A stretch of 16,143 nt of DNA from JASMHC01 sp964476515 (GTDB lineage Bacteria; Pseudomonadota; Alphaproteobacteria; Rhodobacterales; Rhodobacteraceae), in the NCBI GenBank assembly GCA_964476515.1, contig CAYZAY010000055.1, positions 1 through 16,143 on the forward strand. The letters run 5' to 3'. Positions 8,079 through 14,443 of this stretch are shown one piece after another. Position 1 is the stretch's first letter, and every line of letters begins with the position of its first letter. A program made the translations under genes and the position numbers. A model generated the notes under the pieces. It had not been told where the DNA came from, made no database searches, and saw nothing but the letters and a program-made list of their open reading frames with translations.

Positions 8079-9029
8079 ATGGCAAAAGCATTCGCGTCCC
8101 AAGGGGACATGACCGAAAAGAAAATCACGTTCGACGAAATTGGTGAGGGTCTCTACGCTTTCACCGCCGAAGGCGACCCGAACTCTGGCGTTATCATCGG
8201 CGACGACAGCGTCATGATTGTCGAGGCACAGGCGACTCCCCGTTTGGCCAACAAGGTAATCGAGTGCGTCCGCACTGTGACCGACAAGCCGATCAGCCAC
8301 GTCGTTCTGACACACTATCACGCTGTACGAGTCCTTGGGGCCTCGGCATTCGGGGCGCAACAGATCATCATGGGCGACACCGCGCGTTCGATGGTTGTCG
8401 AGCGCGGACAAGAGGACTGGGACAGCGAATTCCAGCGTTTCCCTCGTTTGTTTGAAGGTCATGAATCGATCCCAGGCCTGACGTGGCCAACCACGACGTT
8501 TTCTGAGGACATGACCATTTACCTTGGCAATCGTCAGATCAACCTGATGCACCTTGGTCGTGCCCACACAGCTGGTGATATCGTTATTCACGTTCCAGAT
8601 CAGAACGTCATGTTCACTGGTGATATCGTTGAAGATCATTCGGCTTGCTACTGTGGTGACGGACACTTCAACGAATGGGGAGTAACGCTCGACAATATCG
8701 CTTCGTTCGATGTTGACGCCATTGCACCCGGTCGCGGTGGCGCTTTGATCGGCACAGAAGCTGTTGAGCGCGCAATCGAAAGCACACGCGACTTTGTGGA
8801 CAGCACCTATGCGCCAGCGGCTAAAGTTGCTGCACGAAATGGCAGCCTAAAAGAAGCATGGGACGCGGTACGCGCCGCCTGTGATCCGAAGTTTGCGGAT
8901 TACGCAATCTACGAGCACTGCCTGCCGTTTAACGTTGCTCGCGCATACGACGAAGCACGCGGCATCGACAACCCACGCATCTGGACCGCACAGCGCGATC
9001 TCGACATGTGGGCTGCTCTGCAGGGCTAA
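8079..9029 (+). CDS. MBL-fold protein with degenerate second metal site
   Basis: A 316-residue metallo-beta-lactamase-fold protein with no signal peptide, so cytoplasmic. The fold's landmarks are visible: GVIIGDDSVMIVEAQ near residue 45, then H79-Y-H81, AHTAGD with H163, FTGDIVE with D182, and a PGRGG turn. The family signature HxHxDH reads HYHAVR (D and H replaced by V83 and R84), and the usual final histidine of PGHG is R219. The ligands of the first metal site (H79, H81, H163, bridging D182) remain while those of the second are lost. It starts 11 bases after fahA and precedes the FAD monooxygenase, so a role in the homogentisate route is likely but the reaction is unknown. Hydrolysis of a CoA or glutathione thioester or a lactone side product would fit the fold; this is speculation. 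Confidence 0.88.
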   Translation: MAKAFASQGDMTEKKITFDEIGEGLYAFTAEGDPNSGVIIGDDSVMIVEAQATPRLANKVIECVRTVTDKPISHVVLTHYHAVRVLGASAFGAQQIIMGDTARSMVVERGQEDWDSEFQRFPRLFEGHESIPGLTWPTTTFSEDMTIYLGNRQINLMHLGRAHTAGDIVIHVPDQNVMFTGDIVEDHSACYCGDGHFNEWGVTLDNIASFDVDAIAPGRGGALIGTEAVERAIESTRDFVDSTYAPAAKVAARNGSLKEAWDAVRAACDPKFADYAIYEHCLPFNVARAYDEARGIDNPRIWTAQRDLDMWAALQG

Positions 9030-9039
9030 CAAAACTAAA

Positions 9040-9080
9040 TTTTCGCCGGTTTGACCTATCCCAAATTCATCCGGCGAAAA
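9040..9080. repeat. Perfect 10-base inverted repeat after the MBL gene
   Basis: TTTTCGCCGG (9040-9049) and CCGGCGAAAA (9071-9080) are exact reverse complements separated by 21 bases. No T-run follows on the plus strand. The arm centres lie about 31 bases apart, near three helical turns, so it could be a paired operator as well as an RNA stem. The loop contains TTGACC (9051-9056), which resembles a -35 element. Confidence 0.6.
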
Positions 9081-9093
9081 CACATCTATGAAT

Positions 9094-9130
9094 AAGCATG
9101 GCACCGTGGCTGAACACGGCTTGCATGCTT
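9094..9130 (+). promoter_or_regulatory. Second stem-loop in the FAD monooxygenase leader
   Basis: AAGCATG (9094-9100) pairs with CATGCTT (9124-9130), and inside it CCGTG (9104-9108) pairs with CACGG (9115-9119) around GCTGAA. It ends 14 bases before the GGAGGA ribosome binding site. Together with the 9040-9080 repeat it gives this 129-base leader two consecutive structured elements. Confidence 0.5.
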
Positions 9131-9144
9131 GCATCCAGATCATT

Positions 9145-9150
9145 GGAGGA
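9145..9150 (+). promoter_or_regulatory. Strong ribosome binding site of the FAD monooxygenase
   Basis: GGAGGA lies eight bases before the ATG at 9159. It rules out the in-frame TTG at 9129, which lies within the upstream stem-loop. Confidence 0.8.
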
Positions 9151-9158
9151 GATCTACT

Positions 9159-10784
9159 ATGTTCGACGACAGATACACACTTGCTTACAAGATGTATCCC
9201 TATGAGCGCTCGGCCGATCAAGACAAGGATGCACCTGTCCGTCATCCGGTTGTTGTAATGGGCGGTGGCCCAATCGGCATCGCTACAGCGCTTGATCTTG
9301 GGCTACAGGGAATTCCCGTAGTTGTTCTTGACGATCACGAAGGCGTCGGCATGGGCTCACGCGCGATTTGTTTTGCAAAACGCTGCCTTGAAGTTGCTGA
9401 TCGCTACGGCGCTGGCGAACCTATGCTGGACAAAGGCGTTGTCTGGAATCTAGGCAAAGTTTTCCACAGGGATGACAAGGTCTTTGAATTCAATTTGCTG
9501 CCAGAAGAGGGTCACAAGTACCCTGCTTTTATCAATTTGCAGCAGCCGTACTATGAACAGTTCCAGATCGAACGCGTCCGAGAACTGCAGGCTCAAGGTG
9601 CCCCGATCGAAATTCGCGGCAAGAACCGTGTCGACAACGTAGAAGTACACGACGACCATGTCGTTCTTGAGATCATGACTCCAGACGGACCATACAAGCT
9701 TGAGGCTGACTGGTTGATCGGATGCGACGGTGCGAGTTCACCTTTGCGGTCTATGCTGGGCATGGATTTCACCGGCAAAGTCTTTCAGGACAGCTTCCTG
9801 ATCGCCGACATCAAGATGAAGGGCGACATTGATTTCCCGACCGAACGTTGGTTCTGGTTTGAACCGTCCCACGGTCAAGGTGCATCAACGTTGCTTCACA
9901 GACAGCCAGACGACGTTTGGCGTGTCGATTTCCAGATCGGCTGGGACGTTGATCGCAAAGAAGAGATGAAAGAAGAAAACATCCGGCGACGTCTGGATGC
10001 TTTCCTTGGATCTGATGTTGACTATGACATGGTCTGGTCTTCCATCTACACATTCCAATGCAAACGCATGGATAGCTTCCGCAATGGACGTGTGTTTTTT
10101 GCTGGCGACGCTGCCCATCAGGTTTCACCTTTTGGTGCCCGTGGTGCGAACTCTGGCATGCAGGATGTCGATAACCTGGGTTGGAAACTGGGATTGGTCA
10201 TCAACGATCTTGCTGACGAAAGCCTGTTGGATACATACAACAACGAACGCATTCACGGTGCTGACGAAAACATCATGAATTCGACCCGCTCAACAGACTT
10301 CATCACCCCGAAGTCGGATCAAAGCCGCATTTTCCGCGACGCTGTTCTTGGGCTGTCGGACAAATTTGAATTCGCACGCCCATTGGTAAATTCAGGTCGT
10401 CTTTCGGTGCCGTGCACCTACGATGGATCGCCGCTGAACAGTGCTGACGCCCTGCCCGGACCAGACCGGACGCGGCCCGGCTCGTCCTGCCCCGATGCCG
10501 AGCTTGCTGACGGATTTTTGCTCAGCCAACTTGGGAACGATTTTGTTTTGTTGTGCATCAATACTGAAGGACCAGAAAACCTTGAGGAATCTGGCCTTAG
10601 CGTGCGCACGATCAATCTGACAACCAGTGATGATCCAAACGGATACGTAAAAGATCGCTATCTCGGTGACTGCGACTCGGCTGTTTACCTGATCCGTCCT
10701 GATCAGCACGTTGCGGCCCGACGTGAAATCTACAACGAAAACCTCGCGCGGGCAGAAATTCGCCGCGCTATCGGTAAGGAGTGA
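9159..10784 (+). CDS. Group A FAD-dependent aromatic hydroxylase, MhaA-like (probable 3-hydroxyphenylacetate 6-hydroxylase large component)
   Basis: A 541-residue single-component-type flavoprotein monooxygenase (MhpA/PHBH superfamily) that would use NAD(P)H and O2 to hydroxylate a phenolic ring. It shows all three group A signatures: FAD-binding GGGPIG (35-40) after a roughly 30-residue N-terminal extension, CDGASSPLR (189-197), and FFAGDAAHQVSPFGARGANS (313-332). Beyond about residue 385 lies a C-terminal thioredoxin-like region ending in YLIRPDQHVAARRE, typical of phenol-hydroxylase-like members. The start follows GGAGGA. Its stop is four bases before a 63-residue DUF2783 gene, and it lies downstream of hmgA and fahA. 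A product of homogentisate is therefore the best inference, with 3-hydroxyphenylacetate as substrate, as in P. putida MhaAB. Other hydroxylated aromatics remain possible. Confidence 0.9.
   Translation: MFDDRYTLAYKMYPYERSADQDKDAPVRHPVVVMGGGPIGIATALDLGLQGIPVVVLDDHEGVGMGSRAICFAKRCLEVADRYGAGEPMLDKGVVWNLGKVFHRDDKVFEFNLLPEEGHKYPAFINLQQPYYEQFQIERVRELQAQGAPIEIRGKNRVDNVEVHDDHVVLEIMTPDGPYKLEADWLIGCDGASSPLRSMLGMDFTGKVFQDSFLIADIKMKGDIDFPTERWFWFEPSHGQGASTLLHRQPDDVWRVDFQIGWDVDRKEEMKEENIRRRLDAFLGSDVDYDMVWSSIYTFQCKRMDSFRNGRVFFAGDAAHQVSPFGARGANSGMQDVDNLGWKLGLVINDLADESLLDTYNNERIHGADENIMNSTRSTDFITPKSDQSRIFRDAVLGLSDKFEFARPLVNSGRLSVPCTYDGSPLNSADALPGPDRTRPGSSCPDAELADGFLLSQLGNDFVLLCINTEGPENLEESGLSVRTINLTTSDDPNGYVKDRYLGDCDSAVYLIRPDQHVAARREIYNENLARAEIRRAIGKE
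10776..10781 (+). promoter_or_regulatory. Ribosome binding site of the DUF2783 gene
   Basis: AAGGAG sits within the last codons of the monooxygenase gene, seven bases before the ATG at 10789. It selects this start over an in-frame ATG at 10711 that would lie entirely inside the upstream gene. Confidence 0.8.
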
Positions 10785-10788
10785 TCCG

Positions 10789-10980
10789 ATGTCTGAACTG
10801 AATTTAAAAGCCAACATCGACAGCCCCGACGATTTCTACGCCGACCTGATCGATTCACACGAAGGCCTAAGCAAAGAGGATAGCGATGCGCTGAACGCAC
10901 GCCTGATCCTTGTTCTTGCCAATCACATCGGGAAACGCGCAATCCTGAAAGAGGCGCTTGAAGCGGCCTCAGCAAACTAA
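10789..10980 (+). CDS. DUF2783 small protein, possible MhaB-like coupling component
   Basis: A 63-residue acidic soluble protein with no membrane segment or signal peptide. The sequence reads as two or three helices (DDFYADLIDSHEGLSKEDSD, then LNARLILVLANHIGKRAILK) without metal-binding cysteines. I recognise it as DUF2783, a family found beside FAD aromatic hydroxylases. Its gene begins four bases after the monooxygenase stop, so translation is likely coupled. In P. putida the 3-hydroxyphenylacetate hydroxylase MhaA needs a very small partner, MhaB, so that reducing power is coupled to hydroxylation; size and gene order here fit such a partner. That it is homologous to MhaB is inferred, not shown. 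Confidence 0.8.
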   Translation: MSELNLKANIDSPDDFYADLIDSHEGLSKEDSDALNARLILVLANHIGKRAILKEALEAASAN

Positions 10981-10985
10981 GGAGA
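10979..10985 (+). promoter_or_regulatory. Ribosome binding site supporting a GTG start for the VOC gene
   Basis: AAGGAGA overlaps the DUF2783 stop codon and lies six bases before the GTG at 10992. There is no ATG nearby in frame. Confidence 0.75.
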
Positions 10986-10991
10986 ATACCC

Positions 10992-11534
10992 GTGAAAATT
11001 GAGAAAATTCATCACGTTGCATACCGCTGTAAAGACGCAAAAGAGACCGTCGAATGGTATGGAAAGATGCTGAACATGGATTTTATCCTTGCGATTGCCG
11101 AGGATCACGTCCCTTCCACACATGAACCTGACCCCTATATGCATTTGTTCCTTGATGCTGGAAACGGCAACGTGCTGGCGTTCTTTGAACTGCCGACAAA
11201 ACCTGAAATGGGCCGTGATCCAAACACACCCGTTTGGGTTCAGCACATCGCATTCAAGGTCAAAGACCGAGAAGAACTGATCGCGTTCAAAGACCATCTG
11301 GAAGCCAACGGCGTGGATGTACTTGGCGTGACGGACCATTCTATTTTCCATTCAATCTATTTCTTTGACCCAAGCGGTCACCGGATTGAATTGGCCTGTC
11401 CCGATCCAAAGGAAGAGGCGATGCTTGCCCGTTTGGATACGGTGAAGTGGGAAATGCTTGAGGAATGGTCCAAAACCAAGAAAGCCCCCAAGCACGCTGA
11501 ATGGCTTCACGAAAAAGAGCTTACTGACGTTTAA
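10992..11534 (+). CDS. VOC-superfamily metalloprotein (glyoxalase-like)
   Basis: A 180-residue vicinal-oxygen-chelate fold protein with two beta-alpha-beta-beta-beta modules (about 3-67 and 81-136) and a charged helical tail (about 138-180). Four metal-ligand positions are filled: H8 (IHHVAY), E66 (FFEL), H85 (VQHIAF) and E133 (RIELA). This four-ligand H/E/H/E set resembles glyoxalase I-type isomerases; type I extradiol dioxygenases use two histidines and one glutamate. It begins with GTG 11 bases after the DUF2783 stop, so it belongs to the same transcript, and a hairpin follows it. The reaction is unknown. Since the cluster has no maleylacetoacetate isomerase, a cis-trans isomerase role is a testable guess. 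It is far too short for 4-hydroxyphenylpyruvate dioxygenase. Confidence 0.85.
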   Translation: MKIEKIHHVAYRCKDAKETVEWYGKMLNMDFILAIAEDHVPSTHEPDPYMHLFLDAGNGNVLAFFELPTKPEMGRDPNTPVWVQHIAFKVKDREELIAFKDHLEANGVDVLGVTDHSIFHSIYFFDPSGHRIELACPDPKEEAMLARLDTVKWEMLEEWSKTKKAPKHAEWLHEKELTDV

Positions 11535-11564
11535 ACTAAGCTGCTCAAAAGTCTGGAAATCATC

Positions 11565-11592
11565 TTGCGCCACGGGTAGACCTGTGGCGCAA
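11565..11592. terminator. Hairpin at the end of the homogentisate operon
   Basis: TTGCGCCAC and GTGGCGCAA are perfect 9-base inverted arms around a 10-base loop, 31 bases after the VOC stop codon. The following AAATGCATTT is only a weak T-tract, so termination is plausible but may be leaky. It could alternatively be part of the control region of the fur-type gene. Confidence 0.5.
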
Positions 11593-11601
11593 ATGCATTT
11601 G
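11590..11601. promoter_or_regulatory. 12-base palindrome before the fur/mur gene
   Basis: CAAATGCATTTG is a perfect palindrome ending nine bases before the start codon and abutting the GGGG/GAG ribosome binding region. AT-rich palindromes of this type fit autoregulation by Fur/Mur proteins, but the match to a known box was not tested. Confidence 0.35.
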
Positions 11602-11609
11602 GGGTCGAG

Positions 11610-12020
11610 ATGAGCGAAACAATCACCGAACGGTGCGAGGCCAAGGGCCTACGAATGACGGGTCAGCGGCGCGTTATCGCGGAAACGCTGGAATCGTCTG
11701 ACGATCATCCTGACGTCGAAGAACTGTTTGCCCGTGCCTCTGCGCGCGATCCGAATATTTCGATCGCGACTGTTTATCGGACGGTAAAATTGTTTGAAGA
11801 AGCGGGCATTCTTGAGCGAGTCGAATTCGGCGATGGTCGCGCCCGATACGAGGACGCCGAACGCGAGCACCATGACCATTTAATCGACATAAATACCGGC
11901 CAAGTCATTGAATTTGTTGATCCTGAGATTGAAGCGCTACAAGAAAAAATTGCGCAAAAACTCGGCTATAAGCTTAAGGGCCACAAGCTAGAACTATATG
12001 GCGTTCCGATAAAAAAATAA
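11610..12020 (+). CDS. Fur-family metal regulator (Fur/Mur type)
   Basis: A 136-residue Fur-family repressor. The N-terminal winged helix covers about residues 1-82 (RMTGQRRVIAETLE; recognition region ISIATVYRTVKLFEEAGILE), and the C-terminal dimerisation and metal domain starts at HHDH (87-90). The only cysteine is C9, so both CxxC structural-zinc motifs of E. coli Fur are absent, as is usual for alphaproteobacterial Fur/Mur proteins, which mostly sense manganese. The run of histidines differs from the haem-sensing Irr branch. The ending GHKLELYGVPI resembles alphaproteobacterial homologues. It is separated from the upstream operon by a hairpin and precedes a transporter gene by 61 bases. 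Fur versus Mur cannot be settled from sequence alone. Confidence 0.88.
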   Translation: MSETITERCEAKGLRMTGQRRVIAETLESSDDHPDVEELFARASARDPNISIATVYRTVKLFEEAGILERVEFGDGRARYEDAEREHHDHLIDINTGQVIEFVDPEIEALQEKIAQKLGYKLKGHKLELYGVPIKK

Positions 12021-12044
12021 TCGCTCTTGTGGCGGGTGCGTTTC

Positions 12045-12068
12045 TACTGTTGAGCTAGCTCGACAGTA
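12045..12068. promoter_or_regulatory. 24-base near-palindrome upstream of the EamA transporter
   Basis: TACTGT and ACAGTA arms enclose GAGCTAGCTC; only one pair (T against G) breaks perfect symmetry. It ends 13 bases before the transporter start. With no loop at its centre it looks more like a dimeric regulator's operator than an RNA hairpin, though it could also help end the fur transcript. Confidence 0.5.
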
Positions 12069-12081
12069 ACGGACGATCCTC

Positions 12082-12942
12082 ATGAACAACGTAAACGGCA
12101 TTCTTCTTTTAACCGCAGCAATGTTGTTCTTTGCGGTTGAAGACACCTTTATCAAGCTGCTGACCAGTTCGTTCGCGCAATGGCAAATCATAACCATGCT
12201 GGGCATAGGTGGTTCGCTGGTTTTTGGTGTTCTGGCAAACATTAAGGGGCGGTTAAATCTTCGCGAGTTGTTTTCCAGCAAGGTACTTTTGGCAAGATCT
12301 TTGGCTGAGACTGTGGCGGCGGGTGCTTATGTCATCTCGCTTTCAAAGGTCGATCTCTCGGTTACCGCTGCCGTGTTTCAGGCAACACCTCTTGCAATAA
12401 CCTTTGGTGCTGCGGTCTTTTTGAAAGAACCAGTAGGTTGGCGCAGATGGTCCGCGATTGCTGTCGGCTTTATCGGGGTTTTAATCGTCATCCGCCCAGG
12501 GTTTGACAGCTTTCAACCTGCAGCCCTTTGGTCATTAGTAGCAGTTGCAGCCGTAGCCGCACGAGATCTGTTGACACGCTTTGTTCCGAAATCCGTTCCA
12601 TCCATATCTGTGGCATTCTTTGCGTTTTTTACGCTCGCAATCGTCGGCGCGCCGATAACGCTGCTGACGGCTGAATTCACACCCCTGTCGGGCAGTGCCA
12701 TGTACTTAATGCCACTCGCAGTTCTGTTCGGGGCATCCGGTTATTATGCAATTGTCGCAGCCATGCGCGGTTCAGATGCATCCGCTATTATGCCCTTTCG
12801 GTACACGCGATTAATCTTTTCGATCATCCTTGGAATGATCGTGTTCTCCGAATCGCTGGATACCATGACGATCATTGGATCGACCATTATTATCGCTACC
12901 GGTTTGTTTACCTTTTGGCGCGAAAACAGGTTGCGACGCTAA
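12082..12942 (+). CDS. EamA/DMT-family membrane transporter
   Basis: A 286-residue inner-membrane protein with about ten hydrophobic helices in two EamA repeats (roughly residues 4-137 and 146-280), as expected for the drug/metabolite transporter superfamily. Typical elements are the first-helix segment AMLFFAVEDTFIKLL, ATPLAITFGAAVFLKEPVGWRR near the end of repeat one, and the matching FRYTRLIFSIILGMIVFSES in repeat two. The cytoplasmic tail ends in WRENRLRR. Such proteins export or exchange small metabolites; the substrate cannot be told. A near-palindrome lies just before it and an inverted repeat overlaps its stop codon, so it may be its own transcription unit between the metal regulator and eno. 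Confidence 0.88.
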   Translation: MNNVNGILLLTAAMLFFAVEDTFIKLLTSSFAQWQIITMLGIGGSLVFGVLANIKGRLNLRELFSSKVLLARSLAETVAAGAYVISLSKVDLSVTAAVFQATPLAITFGAAVFLKEPVGWRRWSAIAVGFIGVLIVIRPGFDSFQPAALWSLVAVAAVAARDLLTRFVPKSVPSISVAFFAFFTLAIVGAPITLLTAEFTPLSGSAMYLMPLAVLFGASGYYAIVAAMRGSDASAIMPFRYTRLIFSIILGMIVFSESLDTMTIIGSTIIIATGLFTFWRENRLRR

Positions 12943-12979
12943 CAATTCCTGCACGCCTTAAAGGCAAATATTGTTAGCG
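12937..12979. repeat. Nested inverted repeat between the transporter and eno
   Basis: CGCTAACAAT (12937-12946) and ATTGTTAGCG (12970-12979) are exact reverse complements, and GCCTT-A-AAGGC (12955-12965) forms a second small palindrome inside. The outer left arm includes the transporter's stop codon. No T-run follows. It may terminate or stabilise the transporter transcript, or act as a binding site upstream of the eno promoter. Confidence 0.5.
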
Positions 12980-12992
12980 CTATCGTCCGCTG

Positions 12993-13021
12993 TTCACCTT
13001 TGCGCTTAACGCTGCTATAGA
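12993..13021 (+). promoter_or_regulatory. Possible eno promoter
   Basis: TTCACC (12993-12998) and TATAGA (13016-13021) are 17 bases apart and each matches four of six consensus bases. A highly expressed gene such as eno should have a promoter in this 117-base gap, but the match is modest. Confidence 0.3.
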
Positions 13022-13059
13022 ACGCGCAAATTTACTGCTGACCTAAGGGACCTTCAGCC

Positions 13060-14334
13060 ATGAGCATCATTATCGACATTATCGGCCGCGAAATCCTCGA
13101 CAGCCGGGGCAATCCAACGGTCGAAGTTGACGTAATCCTAGAAGACGGCACCATGGGACGCGCAGCTGTTCCTTCGGGCGCATCAACTGGTGCCCACGAA
13201 GCTGTTGAAAAACGCGACGGCGACAAAGATCGCTATCTAGGCAAAGGCGTGCTGGAAGCGGTCGCTGCCGTAAACGGAGAGATTGCTGAAGAATTGGTCG
13301 GCATGGACGTGACTGAACAGCAATTGCTGGACGCCGCGATGATCGAACTCGACGGCACCCCAAACAAAAGCCGCCTTGGCGCGAACGCAGTCCTTGGTGT
13401 GTCGCTTGCTGCTGCTAAAGCCGCTGCGGATTTCACTGCCCAGCCGCTATATCGTTACGTCGGTGGCACCTCGGCCCGCGTTCTGCCGGTTCCGATGATG
13501 AACATCATCAACGGTGGTGAGCACGCGGATAACCCAATCGACATTCAGGAATTCATGATCATGCCGGTTTCGGCAGCGAACGTGAAAGAAGCTATCCGCA
13601 TGGGTGCCGAAGTCTTCCACACCTTGAAGAAAGAACTGTCCTCGGCTGGTTACAACACCGGTATTGGGGACGAAGGCGGTTTCGCCCCTGCCCTTGAAAG
13701 CACCCGTGTTGCTTTGGACTTTGTTATGAAATCGATTGAAAAAGCAGGTTACAAGCCGGGCGAAGAAATCTACCTAGCACTCGATTGTGCGTCGTCAGAA
13801 TACTACAAGGACGGCAAATATGAACTGGCTGGCGAAGGTAAATCGCTGACGTCAGAGGAAAACGCCCAGTATCTGGCTGATCTTTGCGCCGACTATCCGA
13901 TTATCTCGGTCGAAGATGGCATGGACGAAGACGATTGGGATGGTTGGAAAATGCTGACCGACAAAATCGGCGACAAAGTCCAGCTGGTTGGCGATGATCT
14001 GTTCGTAACCAACCCTACCCGTTTGGCCGATGGTATCGCGCAAGGTGTTGCAAACTCGATGCTGGTGAAGGTGAACCAGATTGGATCGCTGTCCGAGACA
14101 CTCAAAGCCGTCGATATGGCGCACCGTGCACGATACACCAACGTGATGTCGCACCGCTCGGGCGAAACCGAAGACGCCACGATTGCTGACCTCGCTGTAG
14201 CAACCAACTGCGGTCAAATCAAAACCGGCTCGCTGTCACGCTCAGACCGTTTGGCGAAATACAACCAGTTGATCCGCATTGAAGAAATGCTGGGCGAAAC
14301 TGCTGAATACGCGGGCCGTTCGATCCTTAAGTGA
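13060..14334 (+). CDS. eno: Enolase
   Basis: Interconverts 2-phosphoglycerate and phosphoenolpyruvate in glycolysis and gluconeogenesis. All family landmarks are present: the mobile loop SGASTGAHE (39-47), E164 and the catalytic E205 (DEGGFAP), magnesium ligands D242 (ALDCASSE), E285 (SVEDG) and the Asp pair at 312-313 (GDDLFVTN), the catalytic K337 (LVKVNQIG), and SHRSGETED (364-372). Length 424 is normal. AAGGGA lies about ten bases before the ATG. A strong intrinsic terminator follows, so it is probably transcribed alone. For an organism using acetoacetate and fumarate from aromatics it serves gluconeogenesis as well, but nothing here ties it to the catabolic cluster. Confidence 0.98.
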   Translation: MSIIIDIIGREILDSRGNPTVEVDVILEDGTMGRAAVPSGASTGAHEAVEKRDGDKDRYLGKGVLEAVAAVNGEIAEELVGMDVTEQQLLDAAMIELDGTPNKSRLGANAVLGVSLAAAKAAADFTAQPLYRYVGGTSARVLPVPMMNIINGGEHADNPIDIQEFMIMPVSAANVKEAIRMGAEVFHTLKKELSSAGYNTGIGDEGGFAPALESTRVALDFVMKSIEKAGYKPGEEIYLALDCASSEYYKDGKYELAGEGKSLTSEENAQYLADLCADYPIISVEDGMDEDDWDGWKMLTDKIGDKVQLVGDDLFVTNPTRLADGIAQGVANSMLVKVNQIGSLSETLKAVDMAHRARYTNVMSHRSGETEDATIADLAVATNCGQIKTGSLSRSDRLAKYNQLIRIEEMLGETAEYAGRSILK

Positions 14335-14355
14335 TCAAGCCCGATATGCTTTTAG

Positions 14356-14385
14356 AAACGCCCTGCCCACCGCGGGGCGTTTTTT
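14356..14385 (+). terminator. Intrinsic terminator of eno
   Basis: AACGCCC (14357-14363) pairs with GGGCGTT (14375-14381), extended by one T-G pair, and is followed by a run of T. It starts 22 bases after the eno stop codon. Confidence 0.9.
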
Positions 14386-14443
14386 ATTTCGACGGATTGC
14401 GCCCGGTGGTACGTATTAACAAACAAGCGCACAGGGATAATTT

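Noticed and set aside
7770..8666. 298-codon open frame on the minus strand opposite fahA and the MBL gene
   Set aside because: It spans the ends of two well-supported plus-strand genes and shows no protein family signature.
9040..9080. Inverted repeat as a standard intrinsic terminator of the MBL gene
   Set aside because: No T-run follows on the plus strand and the loop is long, so it is listed as an inverted repeat of unknown role.
9129..9158. TTG start ten codons before the chosen FAD monooxygenase start
   Set aside because: It lies in a stem-loop, and the strong GGAGGA is correctly placed only for the ATG at 9159.
10992..11534. VOC protein as 4-hydroxyphenylpyruvate dioxygenase or an extradiol ring-cleavage enzyme
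   Set aside because: It is about half the length of those enzymes, and its four filled metal positions fit glyoxalase-type members better.
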